Made by a program: the position numbers and the translations under genes. The notes under the pieces were generated by a model. The model saw only the letters and a program-made list of their open reading frames with translations. It had not been told where the DNA came from and made no database searches. Below are positions 26,359-35,092 of a stretch of 64,000 nt of DNA, piece after piece. Numbering within the stretch: the first letter of the stretch is position 1; each line of letters starts with the position of its first letter. Source of the DNA: Nitrospira sp. (GTDB taxonomy: Bacteria > Nitrospirota > Nitrospiria > Nitrospirales > Nitrospiraceae); NCBI GenBank assembly GCA_016715825.1, contig JADJXO010000005.1, positions 1 through 64,000 of the forward strand, given 5' to 3'.

Positions 26359-27531
26359 ATGATCACCATGATGCATCGTGACCGTATCGCACTTGGGATT
26401 GCCGCTGCGTCCTTTCTCCTTATCCTGGTCATCGAACAGTTTTCCCCCGCCAATGTCGTCGTCGCGTATGGGTATGTGTTCCCGATCTTGTTAGTCACGA
26501 CCCTTCGCAGTCGGACCGTCATGCTGGTGACCGTGTTGGCCTGTGTGGCTGGAACCTATTCGGGGCTGCTGCAGCCGACGAAGCCAGGACGATTTCAAGC
26601 GGCGGTGATCAATCGGAGTGTTGTTGTCGGCGTCTTGCTCTTGGTGGCCTATCTCGGTATGAGCTGGGAAGAGCGGAAGGCACGGGAGGAGGCGGCACGC
26701 GTGGCCTTAGCCAAGGAAACCGAAAACTTACTCAAGGCTAATACCCAGCTGGTGCAGGCAAAAGATCAATTGAATAGGGCGGAGCGGTTAGCCGCTGTAG
26801 GACAGCTGGTCGCATCCGTCGCTCATGAGGTGGGCACACCGCTCCACTCAATCGCGTGGCATGTCCAGGGACTGGGAGAGGAGCCAGGAGTGACCCCGGA
26901 GATGAGGAGGCGGATCGCCATCATCGACGAGCAACTTGGGCGGGTCGTGAGGATCATCCAGGACTTGCTGTCGTCCACTCGGCAGCGTCAACCGGACCCT
27001 CAGTGGTGCACTGTCGAGGACGTCGTCAACCCAGCGGCGGCCTTACTGGATCCGGCGTTTCATGCAAAGGAGATCACACTAACCATTTCAATTCCTGAAG
27101 ATTTGCCGCTGGTCTGGGCCGATCAGGAAAAGATTCACCAGGTCTTAGTGAACCTCCTCACGAACGCATTAGTCGCTACCCCTCTAGGAGGAACGGTGAT
27201 CATCTCCGCTTTCGATCGCGAGGCTACTGCGGCGGAGCAAGAGTGTGGGGCACGAGTGGCCGATCAAGCCTCTCCATGGGTGCTGGTCCTTGCGGTTCAG
27301 GATACTGGATGCGGGATGCGGGAGGTTGACGCAGAAAAAGCCTTTGAGCCGTTTTTTACAACCAAAGCAGTTGGAAAGGGGACCGGCTTGGGGCTATTCT
27401 TGAGCCGCGAGACGGTGGTGGCTCACGGTGGGAGCCTGGAGCTGGCCAGCGAGGTTGGTTGTGGGACCACTGTGACGATGACGTTACCCGCGAAGCGAAC
27501 TGATCCGGCTCATTCGACGGAGGGAGCATGA
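26359..27531 (+). CDS. Membrane sensor histidine kinase (NtrB-like)
   Basis: 390 residues. Four or so membrane helices in residues 8-100, a short coiled coil, the HisKA H-box [13 protein letters not shown] with the phosphoacceptor His156, and an HATPase domain with N-box [18 protein letters not shown]1 DTGCGM, F-box FEPFFTT and G2 [11 protein letters not shown]. No HAMP or PAS domain is seen, so the membrane helices or their short loops must do the sensing. Stop and start overlap with the regulator gene, so they are a cognate pair. Signal unknown. Confidence 0.93.
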   Translation: MITMMHRDRIALGIAAASFLLILVIEQFSPANVVVAYGYVFPILLVTTLRSRTVMLVTVLACVAGTYSGLLQPTKPGRFQAAVINRSVVVGVLLLVAYLGMSWEERKAREEAARVALAKETENLLKANTQLVQAKDQLNRAERLAAVGQLVASVAHEVGTPLHSIAWHVQGLGEEPGVTPEMRRRIAIIDEQLGRVVRIIQDLLSSTRQRQPDPQWCTVEDVVNPAAALLDPAFHAKEITLTISIPEDLPLVWADQEKIHQVLVNLLTNALVATPLGGTVIISAFDREATAAEQECGARVADQASPWVLVLAVQDTGCGMREVDAEKAFEPFFTTKAVGKGTGLGLFLSRETVVAHGGSLELASEVGCGTTVTMTLPAKRTDPAHSTEGA

Positions 27532-28943
27532 TGCAACCAGCGACGATCCTGGTAGCCGATGACGACGCGGTTGCACGTGAGCTCTTGGCGGAGGCGTTGA
27601 GGAAAGAAGGCCATCACGTGGAAGCTTTTTCCAGTGGAGAGGCCGTTATTGCGCGTGGACGTCAAGGCCTGGTTGATTTGGTGTTGACCGATATTCGTAT
27701 GGGAGCCGTGGATGGGCTGACGGTCCTACGAGAATTCAAACGCACGAACCCCAATACCGTGGTTGTGGTGTTGACGGCCTTCGGTTCACTGGAAGGTGCG
27801 ATTGAGGCGATTAGGCAGGGTGCCTATGACTATCTGGCTAAACCATTCAAAAAAGAGGACATCACGCTCGTCGTCAAACGAGGACTGGATCACTGTCGAC
27901 TTCTTCGAGAGAATGCGCGGTTTCGACAGGAGTTGAAGAGCAAGGAGGAATGGTCCTCGTTAGTGGGAAGCAGTCCGGCGATGTTAGAGGTCTATACGCT
28001 GGTGGCGCGTGTGGCCAACGGCAAGAGCACAGTTCTCTTGCAGGGAGAGAGCGGAACCGGAAAAGAGCTCATCGCCCGGGCCATTCATACGAACGGCCCG
28101 CGTCGTGATAAGCCGTTCATCCCCGTCAATTGCGGTGCATTGCCCGATACACTCTTGGAGTCCGAGATGTTCGGATATGAAAAAGGTGCCTTCACTGGGG
28201 CGGTGGGAACCAAGATTGGGCTCTTTGAGTCGGCCAATGAAGGAACGCTCTTTCTCGACGAGATCGGTGAGCTAGGCCAGGGGTTGCAAGTGAAGCTGTT
28301 ACGGGTGATGCAAGACCAGGAAGTTCGCCGAGTCGGAGGCACCACCTCCACCAGAGTCGATGTTCGCATCATTGCCGCAACCAACCGGGATCTTGAACAG
28401 CTCGTGAAAGAAGGAAAGTTTAGGAATGACCTCTTCTATCGGTTGGAAGTCGTTCCCATTACGCTGCCGTCATTGGTTGAACGGCGGGAAGATATCCCAA
28501 TGCTGGTCCATCATTTTTTGCAGAAGTGTTCTGCGGGGATGGAACATGCGGTGTGTGGGGTTCTACCGGAAACGATGGCACTCTTGATCGACTATCGGTG
28601 GCCGGGCAACGTGCGAGAGCTTGAAAATGTGATTGAGCGGGCTGTGTCGTTGAGTCATGGCCCCGTCCTGACGCCGGAAGACTTGCCGAAAGGGATTCGG
28701 CAAGGAGCGTTGACAGAAAGCAAGACGCGGCTTCCCACCAGTTCTCACGATGAGGCCTCCCTGACCCTGGAGGAAGTAGAGAAGAGGCACCTCATTCGCG
28801 TACTCAAAGAAACAAATAAAAATAAGGTGAAGGCGGCAAAAGTACTTGGAATAGACAGACGCACCCTCTATCGAATGGCCGAACGCTTTGGCCTCGATCT
28901 AGGAGAGGAGGCTGAAGGAACAGAGGAGAAAGAACCGACCTAG
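27528..28943 (+). CDS. NtrC-family sigma54-dependent response regulator
   Basis: 471 residues. Receiver domain with acidic pair ADDD and phosphoacceptor Asp55 (LVLTDIRMG), Thr in VLTAFGS and Lys in YLAKPF. The AAA+ domain carries Walker A GESGTGKELIA, the sigma54 contact loop GAFTGA, Walker B TLFLDEIGEL and the arginine-finger region. A Fis-type helix-turn-helix ends the protein (NKVKAAKVLGIDRRTLYRM). It activates promoters with -24/-12 elements. Its 3' end converges directly on the lipoprotein gene. Confidence 0.96.
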   Translation: MMQPATILVADDDAVARELLAEALRKEGHHVEAFSSGEAVIARGRQGLVDLVLTDIRMGAVDGLTVLREFKRTNPNTVVVVLTAFGSLEGAIEAIRQGAYDYLAKPFKKEDITLVVKRGLDHCRLLRENARFRQELKSKEEWSSLVGSSPAMLEVYTLVARVANGKSTVLLQGESGTGKELIARAIHTNGPRRDKPFIPVNCGALPDTLLESEMFGYEKGAFTGAVGTKIGLFESANEGTLFLDEIGELGQGLQVKLLRVMQDQEVRRVGGTTSTRVDVRIIAATNRDLEQLVKEGKFRNDLFYRLEVVPITLPSLVERREDIPMLVHHFLQKCSAGMEHAVCGVLPETMALLIDYRWPGNVRELENVIERAVSLSHGPVLTPEDLPKGIRQGALTESKTRLPTSSHDEASLTLEEVEKRHLIRVLKETNKNKVKAAKVLGIDRRTLYRMAERFGLDLGEEAEGTEEKEPT

Positions 28944-29429
28944 TTAGTTCTTTGCCCCGTAAAACGTCTCCGTCGTGTAGGTGCTCGGAACGATTTTCAA
29001 CTCGTTCTTGATGAGACGAAGCTTGTTTTCTGCGCTTTGAGGAACCTGTGGTTCTGTAGGTCCCCAACCGTCGAACATGGTTTGTTTACCCTCCGACGAC
29101 ACTTGGAGGTGCAGTCTGGTGGTCTGGTCTGTTTCTGGAGTCACGGAGGCTTCTGCACGGCTCCTGACAACCCCAAACCGACCTCTCACGAGCCAATCCC
29201 AAATGCTGGGCTGCTCGCCACGGTAGCCGGTGTCAAGCTGAGCACCGTCCTTCCACTCTACATCATAGTTGTCGTCTTTGAGGACTTTTGAGACCGCAGC
29301 TCTGACCTGATCCGCCGGGGCTGGTAACGTCACATCGACGACATCTGGTTCGACAGGGCGCTGAACACTGCTACATCCAAAGGCAAATACGGTGAGGGCG
29401 ACAATGGCGAGACAGTCCTTTCGGATCAT
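28944..29429 (-). CDS. Lipoprotein of unknown function
   Basis: 161 residues with a lipoprotein signal (IVALTVFAFGCSS, lipobox FGC, Cys19). The mature part alternates strands and helices: VTLPAPADQVRAAVSKVLKD is reminiscent of NlpC/DUF-type periplasmic lipoproteins in which Ala-Asp-x-V starts a small alpha/beta domain. It overlaps by 4 bp the RAM-domain gene upstream (ATGA), pointing to one operon of three minus-strand genes. Confidence 0.75.
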   Translation of the reverse strand: MIRKDCLAIVALTVFAFGCSSVQRPVEPDVVDVTLPAPADQVRAAVSKVLKDDNYDVEWKDGAQLDTGYRGEQPSIWDWLVRGRFGVVRSRAEASVTPETDQTTRLHLQVSSEGKQTMFDGWGPTEPQVPQSAENKLRLIKNELKIVPSTYTTETFYGAKN

Positions 29430-29680
29430 TTTGTTCTGGCCTCCTTCAGACGGTAGACGAGATGGGTATCAGTTTGCGTCACTCCATCTATACGATGGAT
29501 ACGGCTCAAAACCAATTGGGTCAGGGCGTCCTGGTCGGGAATGTCTACGATAGCGATAATATCAGGCTTACCCCAACAAGGATCGATCGTTTTGATCTCT
29601 TTAATGTCCTTGAGAGCATTAACAACTGCCGATGTCTGCCCAGGCTGCACATTAATCAGCACATAAGCCCGATCCGACAT
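29426..29680 (-). CDS. Stand-alone AsnC/Lrp-type ligand-binding (RAM) domain protein
   Basis: 84 residues from ATG 29680, with CCGGAG about 9 bp upstream. It reads MSDRAYVLINVQPGQ ... IDPCWGKPDIIAIVDIPDQD ... RIHRIDGVTQTDTHLVY, the RAM/AsnC_trans_reg fold that in Lrp proteins binds amino acids. No DNA-binding domain precedes it. An in-frame ATG at 29842, 5 bp after the upstream stop, would add 54 residues without recognisable content. Such domains act as oligomerising sensors, but the partner is unknown. Confidence 0.78.
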   Translation of the reverse strand: MSDRAYVLINVQPGQTSAVVNALKDIKEIKTIDPCWGKPDIIAIVDIPDQDALTQLVLSRIHRIDGVTQTDTHLVYRLKEARTK

Positions 29681-29847
29681 AGAACAATCTCCGGGAGCCG
29701 GACCGTGAATCGTATACGGGATCGCCCCGGAAGTGGGCTGCTTTATAGCAAAGTCAGTCTGGCCTGTCAATACAGGTTTAGCTTTGCCGGGTTTTGAAGG
29801 GAATGTGGAAGGCGGGACCGCTTTTAAGTTTGATTTTGCCATGATCT

Positions 29848-31269
29848 TCACTTTGGCGCAACAAGCACTTCGACCCGGCAGTGCTCGCTGACGCTGGTTA
29901 GGGTGGTCTCCAGTCGCTTCGGGCTCCCGATGCGACCTTCTGGGTCGTACATGAAACAAAACAAGGTTGAGCCTCGCCCCTGGGCTCGGTAATAGGCAGA
30001 GTCCGCTGTGACCTGATCGGCCAGTTCCTTCGCGCTCAATCCAGATCGAGTTTTCTTGGCGACGACCGCGATTTGATCCCTATTGATGAGGAGCATCGTC
30101 CGTGGCGTACCCTCGGTATATGGTGGGGTCCACTCCTCGGTGGCCACCTCGTCGAACTCCATCTTCAGCAATGCGCACAAGAGGTCCTGCACGTCATGAT
30201 CGTCCTCAATCTCAAGCGTCGGCCGATAGTCGCGGCGAAGGCGTAGTTGGCGGGCGACGGAATGGAGGCGCAAACAGACTTTCCGCACGAGCTGGAGCGG
30301 ATCTTGGTCCACCTCGGGTTCCATCGAACGGGGGGGTGGGCCGGTTGGGCCAGTCGAGCTTCTGTCAGGCGATGGGTCCTGAGGCGTGGACGCGAGAGAA
30401 AAATGGGTCTCGGCGCGTGTCGGAGGACTTGGTGCTGGTACCGTGACAGTCGGCTGGGACGACATCGTTGAGACTGGTTGTGTCGGTATGGGATCAGGTG
30501 GTGCCGACGCCACCTCCACTGGTGGGGTGGGCATCGAGAGCGTCGGTTGGGCAGCCGGAGGTGGTGCCGGTGCGGGTAACGGAGAGGACGTTGGTGTAAT
30601 ACTCGAAGAGGCAACAGGGGCAATCGGCATTGTTGTTGGTGTCGACGGAGGGACTGGTGTCGGCGTGGGGGGTGGTGCCGATACCGGCTCTATCGGTGCG
30701 GTGTGATTCGGTATCGGAGTTGGCGTAAACGCGTTTGGGTCGGCTGGTTGCGAATGAGATATCGGGGCGGCTGGTGCACTTGATGGTCCTGCATCTTTGA
30801 GCAGGGCTGTTGCGAATGTGGCCGGCGGAGCGGCCTGCGTGGGAACAGGTGGCGTAGGTGGGACCAGCGCCATCCGTGCGGTGTTGTTGAGAGGCGCCTC
30901 AGGCGGTAGGTCAGGCTTGGGTGCCGGCTTCAGTCCTTGGAGCTCAAGTTTCCGGTCCTCAAGGGTGTGGATCAGACCCGTTATGACTGCGAGGCTTCGA
31001 GCGACGTCGGCCTTGTCCGCCGTCCGAATTTTGAAATTCCGGTGTGTTTGAAATTCTTGGGAACGTTCGCCGAAGGTCTGTCGCAGGCACTCACGAAATT
31101 GCAGCTCAGCTTTACTTTGGGCGGCATCGCGATAGGGGAATCCCTCTTGGCTGATGTCGTGAATCGTGGCGACAACCTCTTGGAATTTTGTGATTCCAAG
31201 CGTGATCTCTTCGAGTGGAGATGTTTTCGGTCGGGATCGTTGTTGTTCCGCCGCGCGCGCTCGAGCCAT
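29848..31269 (-). CDS. Proline-rich protein with degenerate DpnII/MboI-type nuclease domain
   Basis: 473 residues from ATG 31269 (MARARAAEQQRS); the frame extends to 31320. The N-terminal 130 residues are helical. Residues about 130-330 are low-complexity Pro/Thr/Ala/Ser repeats. The C-terminal 130 residues match the PD-(D/E)xK fold found in DpnII/MboI-like domains: RPTLEIEDDHDVQDLLCALL, EEWTPPYTEG, STLFCFMYDPEGRIGSPKRL. The usual catalytic Asp position reads RTMLL, and the usual E-x-K strand reads AVVAKKTR, so the Glu is missing. The domain probably binds rather than cuts. Heads a minus-strand operon. Confidence 0.75.
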   Translation of the reverse strand: MARARAAEQQRSRPKTSPLEEITLGITKFQEVVATIHDISQEGFPYRDAAQSKAELQFRECLRQTFGERSQEFQTHRNFKIRTADKADVARSLAVITGLIHTLEDRKLELQGLKPAPKPDLPPEAPLNNTARMALVPPTPPVPTQAAPPATFATALLKDAGPSSAPAAPISHSQPADPNAFTPTPIPNHTAPIEPVSAPPPTPTPVPPSTPTTMPIAPVASSSITPTSSPLPAPAPPPAAQPTLSMPTPPVEVASAPPDPIPTQPVSTMSSQPTVTVPAPSPPTRAETHFSLASTPQDPSPDRSSTGPTGPPPRSMEPEVDQDPLQLVRKVCLRLHSVARQLRLRRDYRPTLEIEDDHDVQDLLCALLKMEFDEVATEEWTPPYTEGTPRTMLLINRDQIAVVAKKTRSGLSAKELADQVTADSAYYRAQGRGSTLFCFMYDPEGRIGSPKRLETTLTSVSEHCRVEVLVAPK

Positions 31270-31657
31270 GGGTATGTGAAAAAAGTCTAACTGAGGGTCA
31301 GGGACCTGGCAAGAAAACAACGGGTTTTGACGAGGAGCGCGATGGCATCATGCCTCGACTCGTGAGTGGAAGCGTGATCGTAATGGGCGCGAAGTACTGG
31401 CTTGTTGAAGCAGCGGTCCTTTTTTTAAGAACACGCGATTCAGGTTCCTCATTGCGCGGGACTTTGGGACAGCGTCAGCCGGTCCTCGAGCTAGAGTCAC
31501 GAAGCGGAGTCAGACTCCCATCGCATGGTCAACTCGAAGCACAAGCCGGTCATGGTCTCTGTTTGAGGATCCTTCTCCCACACCAGCCCGGCTGGTCTTA
31601 TCCAAGACTGTGTCGTAGTGGAACGCGGCCAGTACTGCGAACGGTTGTGAAGAAGAG
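31270..31657. other. Intergenic, no gene supported
   Basis: 388 bp upstream of the proline-rich gene. Several overlapping open frames are present, but none has a plausible protein or ribosome site. It probably contains the promoter of the minus-strand operon. Confidence 0.4.
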
Positions 31658-31786
31658 TTATGGGTTGTGCCAGTCCCGGATGACCTCGGCGAGCAACTCG
31701 TCTGTCATCGGCGGCGGGGTGTCGGAGCTGCTCCTTGCCATATAGCCGAGGAGGCACATTCCCGCGGCCAATGCCGTCATCCCCAT
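31658..31786 (-). CDS. Possible small secreted or membrane peptide
   Basis: A 42-codon open frame: MGMTALAAGMCLLGYMARSS, then a hydrophilic tail TDELLAEVIRDWHNP. The hydrophobic start resembles a signal anchor. No strong ribosome site. It may be a chance frame. Confidence 0.3.
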   Translation of the reverse strand: MGMTALAAGMCLLGYMARSSSDTPPPMTDELLAEVIRDWHNP

Positions 31787-31833
31787 CGTTTTGGGCCCCG
31801 GGAGGTGCATGAAGCTCCGTCAGGTGAGTTCGG

Positions 31834-32019
31834 TCACGTAGGCTTCTCAGGTGCTGAACTGGGCCAGAGAAATAGGATGGCCGCGACGACCACGTAGGCT
31901 ATCGAGATATACCATAAGGACTCGAACTCAACCGACGCGGCAAAAAAAACCACCTCCGAAATCGCGGCGCCGACGATCAACATGAGTAATCCAAGCCAAT
32001 TGAACCAACGCATCCTCAT
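31834..32019 (-). CDS. Small membrane protein, two helices
   Basis: 61 residues starting MRMRWFNWLGLLMLIVGAAI, with a second helix LWYISIAYVVVAAILFLW. AGGGGG lies about 7 bp before the ATG. Both helices are near 20 residues, with positive charge at the cytoplasmic N-terminus. Function unknown; no family recognised. Confidence 0.6.
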   Translation of the reverse strand: MRMRWFNWLGLLMLIVGAAISEVVFFAASVEFESLWYISIAYVVVAAILFLWPSSAPEKPT

Positions 32020-32393
32020 GCATGGCCCCCTTTGGTTGATAGTGCTTGTGTGGGTGAGTAGGGATTGTAGGCAATCGCCAAGGGAAATGGCTAGAGGGGC
32101 CTACTCCATCGAGAGCTCTCTACACATGGGACGGTATGGAATAGAGGATCGCCAACAACGTGAACCGAGCAAAGAATGGGGTAGGGTAGATGAAACCGCC
32201 GGAGCAAGTTGCGTTGGACGACGAGGGTGACAGGTGAGGTTGACCTACCACCGCAATGAAGAGCGGTTTTGACGGATGAGGCGTCGGGTCACACGACGTG
32301 CGGTATAAAAATAACAAAGACACTGAAGGGTTTTATCCGCGCGCCCAGTTAAGATTCGACGATGAAAAGCGCGCGGGACAAGCGAGCTTGGTT
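32020..32393. other. Intergenic stretch between small membrane protein and tRNA
   Basis: No gene seen. It contains a stem of CCGCGCGC (32337-32344) with GCGCGCGG (32369-32376), 25-50 bp past the tRNA 3' end on the minus strand. That could serve as a processing or termination signal, although the loop is long and the U tract poor. Confidence 0.35.
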
Positions 32394-32470
32394 TGGTGCC
32401 CCCGATACGAATTGAACGTACGACCCGCGGTTTAGGAAACCGCTGCTCTATCCAACTGAGCTACGGGGGC
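32394..32470 (-). tRNA. tRNA-Arg (anticodon CCU)
   Basis: 77 nt with encoded CCA. Acceptor stem GCCCCCG pairs with CGGGGGC. D-loop region GCTCAGTTGGATAGAGC, anticodon stem-loop GCGGT-TTCCTAA-ACCGC with anticodon CCT, and T arm with GTTCAATTC. A tyrosine integrase gene begins its 3' end 28 bp from the tRNA 5' end, marking this as the likely island boundary. Confidence 0.95.
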
Positions 32471-32497
32471 AAGGCCAAATTTCAATGACTTACACTT

Positions 32498-33607
32498 CTA
32501 CAGACTCTCGGTCTTCGGGTCAAGTGTTCCCGGCGTGTTCTCTTGAAGGTATTTTTGGACTTTCAGCGCTGCCTGAACTAAATCGCGTTCCTCAATCGCA
32601 TTATAGCGCTTCCACATCTTCTCAGACTTATGACCCACGATTTTCATCGCGGTTGCTGTGTCTACTCCAGCTCGTCGCAAATTGGTAGATGCACAATGTC
32701 GAAGATCATGAAACCTAAAGTCTGTAATTCCAGCAGCTTTCAAGGTTGTGCGAAAAGATCGGCTGATGCGTTGGATGGGTTTGCCTCTGAACGTGAAAAC
32801 ATGACGTGTGGAAAGTGAACGGATTTTCGATAGGCGTTGAAGAGCCACTCGTACGTCCGGAGTCATTGGGACTTGGCGAGGCTTCTTAGTCTTTGTATCC
32901 TGACTACGGAGTTTAATAAAACCCCGCTTGAGATCAACACGGTCCCATGTCAGTCCGATAATCTCACCAAATCGCTGGCCCAACTGATAGGCGAGTAATA
33001 AGATAGGCTTTAGATGTCCCTTTGCGACACCGTAGAGTTTGCTCCATTCTTCTTCAGTCAAGACCCTGTCTCTGGTATTCTGTGGATCGGGAAGTGGAAC
33101 TCTGCTAGCGGAGTTGACCTGTAAGAGTCCTCTTCTGATTGCCACGTTCAAACAATGTTTGAGTACAACATGGTCATTGTTAACAGTCTGGACGGTGGGC
33201 TTTGTTCCATCCTTCTTCGTACGTTGTGCTCGGAAGGCTTCGACATCATGAGGCCTAATCTCCGTTAAGACCTTTCCACCGAAGTAAGGGATCAGCTGCC
33301 GTTCCATGATTTCGAGTCGATCTTGATAGCTGCGGAGCGTCTTGACTGATTCGAGCTCCAGGTAAGCGGTTGCCCATTCCTTGAAGAGGATGGGCTTGGC
33401 CTGTTCGGTTTTCTCGCGGCCCAGGAGTAATCGTGTTTTGATCGCGGCTTCCATCTCGCGAGCGGCCGTCTTATTCAGACACCCTACTTTCCATCGCTTC
33501 TTTTTAGCACCGGGTACGCCACTTGCCAGGCTCCACGATTTGCCGTCCTCACTTTCGATCACACGGAACTCTACATAGTAACTATCGCGCCGCTTGGTTA
33601 GTCCCAT
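32498..33607 (-). CDS. Tyrosine recombinase (integrase)
   Basis: 369 residues. N-terminal Arm-type start MGLTKRRDSYYVEFRVIE, a SAM-like core-binding domain (KTLRSYQDRLEIMERQLIPY) and the phage_integrase catalytic domain with Arg in YQLGQRFGEIIGLTW, HDLRHCASTNL, GHKSEKMWKRYN supplying His and the nucleophile Tyr. It catalyses site-specific integration and excision, here presumably at the adjacent tRNA-Arg. All catalytic residues are present. It follows an excisionase gene on the same strand, with a slight overlap. Confidence 0.94.
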   Translation of the reverse strand: MGLTKRRDSYYVEFRVIESEDGKSWSLASGVPGAKKKRWKVGCLNKTAAREMEAAIKTRLLLGREKTEQAKPILFKEWATAYLELESVKTLRSYQDRLEIMERQLIPYFGGKVLTEIRPHDVEAFRAQRTKKDGTKPTVQTVNNDHVVLKHCLNVAIRRGLLQVNSASRVPLPDPQNTRDRVLTEEEWSKLYGVAKGHLKPILLLAYQLGQRFGEIIGLTWDRVDLKRGFIKLRSQDTKTKKPRQVPMTPDVRVALQRLSKIRSLSTRHVFTFRGKPIQRISRSFRTTLKAAGITDFRFHDLRHCASTNLRRAGVDTATAMKIVGHKSEKMWKRYNAIEERDLVQAALKVQKYLQENTPGTLDPKTESL

Positions 33608-33791
33608 GGCTTTCTCTCCGTGGTGTGATCGTGTGCTGATCGATCCATGCGTCCAGCTGAGTCTGTTTAAACTTCACAAGGCGCCCAATTTTGACGTAAC
33701 CCAGTTTTCTCGTAGAGACCCATCCGTACAGAGTCAATTTTGAGATACCTAAATACTTCGCGGCTTCATCCATTGTCAAAAGATGGTTCAT
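33582..33791 (-). CDS. Excisionase-like helix-turn-helix protein
   Basis: 69 residues: LTMDEAAKYLGISKLTLYGW, then KLGYVKIGRLVKFKQTQLDAW, the MerR-like HTH_17 excisionase (AlpA/Xis) layout. Its last 26 bp overlap the integrase start, so the two are translationally linked. It likely steers the integrase towards excision or regulates it. Confidence 0.85.
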   Translation of the reverse strand: MNHLLTMDEAAKYLGISKLTLYGWVSTRKLGYVKIGRLVKFKQTQLDAWIDQHTITPRRESHGTNQAAR

Positions 33792-34006
33792 GGAGCTCTA
33801 GACTGACCTTTCCTTTATGCTCTACCAAGTGAGGTCGAGTGAGCCGACACACACCTTCATACAAATTTTAGAAGTGGCACTTATGAGAGAGTTCGGAAGT
33901 TTTGACCATACCGACAAGGTAGGGGAGGCGGCTCAAAGGAAGGAACTGCAATGTCTGATACGCCCGCGTGAACAGAGACCCCTAAGCATTTCATATATTT
34001 CGTTTA

Positions 34007-34035
34007 TTGCGTTTATTTCGATTGACTGCTATACT
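34007..34035 (+). promoter_or_regulatory. Predicted promoter of the toxin-antitoxin pair
   Basis: TTGCGT at 34007-34012 and TATACT at 34030-34035 are separated by 17 bp, in an AT-rich stretch. AGAGAGGAG then gives a strong ribosome site before ATG 34062. Confidence 0.55.
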
Positions 34036-34061
34036 TCCTAGCAAGAGAGAGGAGTGAAGCC

Positions 34062-34520
34062 ATGACAACTTTGACCAGAGAACCAATTGTGCCGACCGCT
34101 GAGGATGCAGCGCTCGCGAAAAAAGCGCTACAAGCGCTCGCATCGCATCCAGACCCATTCATAGATCTCCACTTTCAGATTATTCAGAAGCGGAAGACGC
34201 CTGAGCGTCTATTGTTGCCTCCTTCGGCTGTGCAACTCCTATTCACCATCCTTGACGAAATGTCGGCGGGTAATGCTGTCACACTGATTCCGGTTCATGC
34301 CGAACTCACGACGCAAGAGGCCGCTGATGTGTTAAATGTGTCGCGTCCGTTCCTCGTGCATCTGTTAGACGAGCAGAAAATCCCCTACCGCAAGGTTGGC
34401 ACCCACCGGCGCATTCTCTTCGCGGATCTCATGCGCTACAAACATCAGATCGATGCGGACCGTCGTGGTGTCCTCGATCAACTGACTCAAGATTCGCAAG
34501 CGCTGAAGATGGGCTATTGA
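34062..34520 (+). CDS. Antitoxin with excisionase-type DNA-binding domain
   Basis: 152 residues. The C-terminal half is an HTH_17 domain: LTTQEAADVLNVSRPFLVHL ... IPYRKVGTHRRILFADLMRY. This family is paired with PIN-domain proteins in many genomes as a type II antitoxin and autorepressor. The N-terminal half is helical (ALAKKALQALASHPDPF) and may bind the toxin. Stop overlaps the toxin start. Confidence 0.82.
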   Translation: MTTLTREPIVPTAEDAALAKKALQALASHPDPFIDLHFQIIQKRKTPERLLLPPSAVQLLFTILDEMSAGNAVTLIPVHAELTTQEAADVLNVSRPFLVHLLDEQKIPYRKVGTHRRILFADLMRYKHQIDADRRGVLDQLTQDSQALKMGY

Positions 34521-35092
34521 ATGTGGCCACCTTCACTGCGCTCTACGATGCGTGCGTCCTGTATCCAGCTCCTCTTCGAGATCTACTCCTTGAACTAGCT
34601 GTAACGGATCTGTTTCGCGCCAAATGGTCCTCGCAGATTCATGACGAGTGGATGCGGGCGGTACTTGAGCATCGATCAGATCTCACCGTCGCGCAGCTCC
34701 GGCGCACGAGAGACCTTATGGACGAGCATGCTCGCGACTGCCTCGTCGTGGATTTTGAGGAGTTGATTCCGTCCCTCACCCTACCAGACTCGAATGATCG
34801 GCATGTCCTGGCAGCAGCCATTCGCGGGAGGGCCGACGTCATCGTCACTTATAATCTCACGGACTTTCCCGATAAGGAACTCCAGAAATACGGCATCACG
34901 CCCCAACATCCCGATGAATTTCTACTGCACCTTTTCAATCTGGCACCGAGTATCGTCTGCGCTGCTGCAAGAACGCATCGGGCAAGGCTCAAAAATCCTC
35001 CCAAGACCACGGTCGAATACATCGAGACGCTTGAACGCCAGTTCTTGACACAATTCGTGGCGGCCCTTCGTCCCTATGCCGTTCGTCTTTGA
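34517..35092 (+). CDS. PIN-domain toxin
   Basis: 191 residues from TTG 34517 (overlap TTGA); GTG 34523 is an alternative. The PIN fold begins ALYDACVLYPAPLRDLLLEL with the first acidic residue. Further acidic residues occur in IHDEWMRAVLEHR, LPDSNDRHVLAAAI and VIVTYNLTDFP. This layout matches ribonuclease toxins of the longer VapC-like/PIN_3 type, which depend on Mg2+ and are neutralised by the co-encoded antitoxin. It probably stabilises the island. Confidence 0.85.
   Translation: MNVATFTALYDACVLYPAPLRDLLLELAVTDLFRAKWSSQIHDEWMRAVLEHRSDLTVAQLRRTRDLMDEHARDCLVVDFEELIPSLTLPDSNDRHVLAAAIRGRADVIVTYNLTDFPDKELQKYGITPQHPDEFLLHLFNLAPSIVCAAARTHRARLKNPPKTTVEYIETLERQFLTQFVAALRPYAVRL

Noticed and set aside
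30102..30706. Gly/Val-rich open frames on the plus strand
   Set aside because: Antisense to the Pro/Thr-rich linker of the minus-strand protein, which by itself produces such frames.
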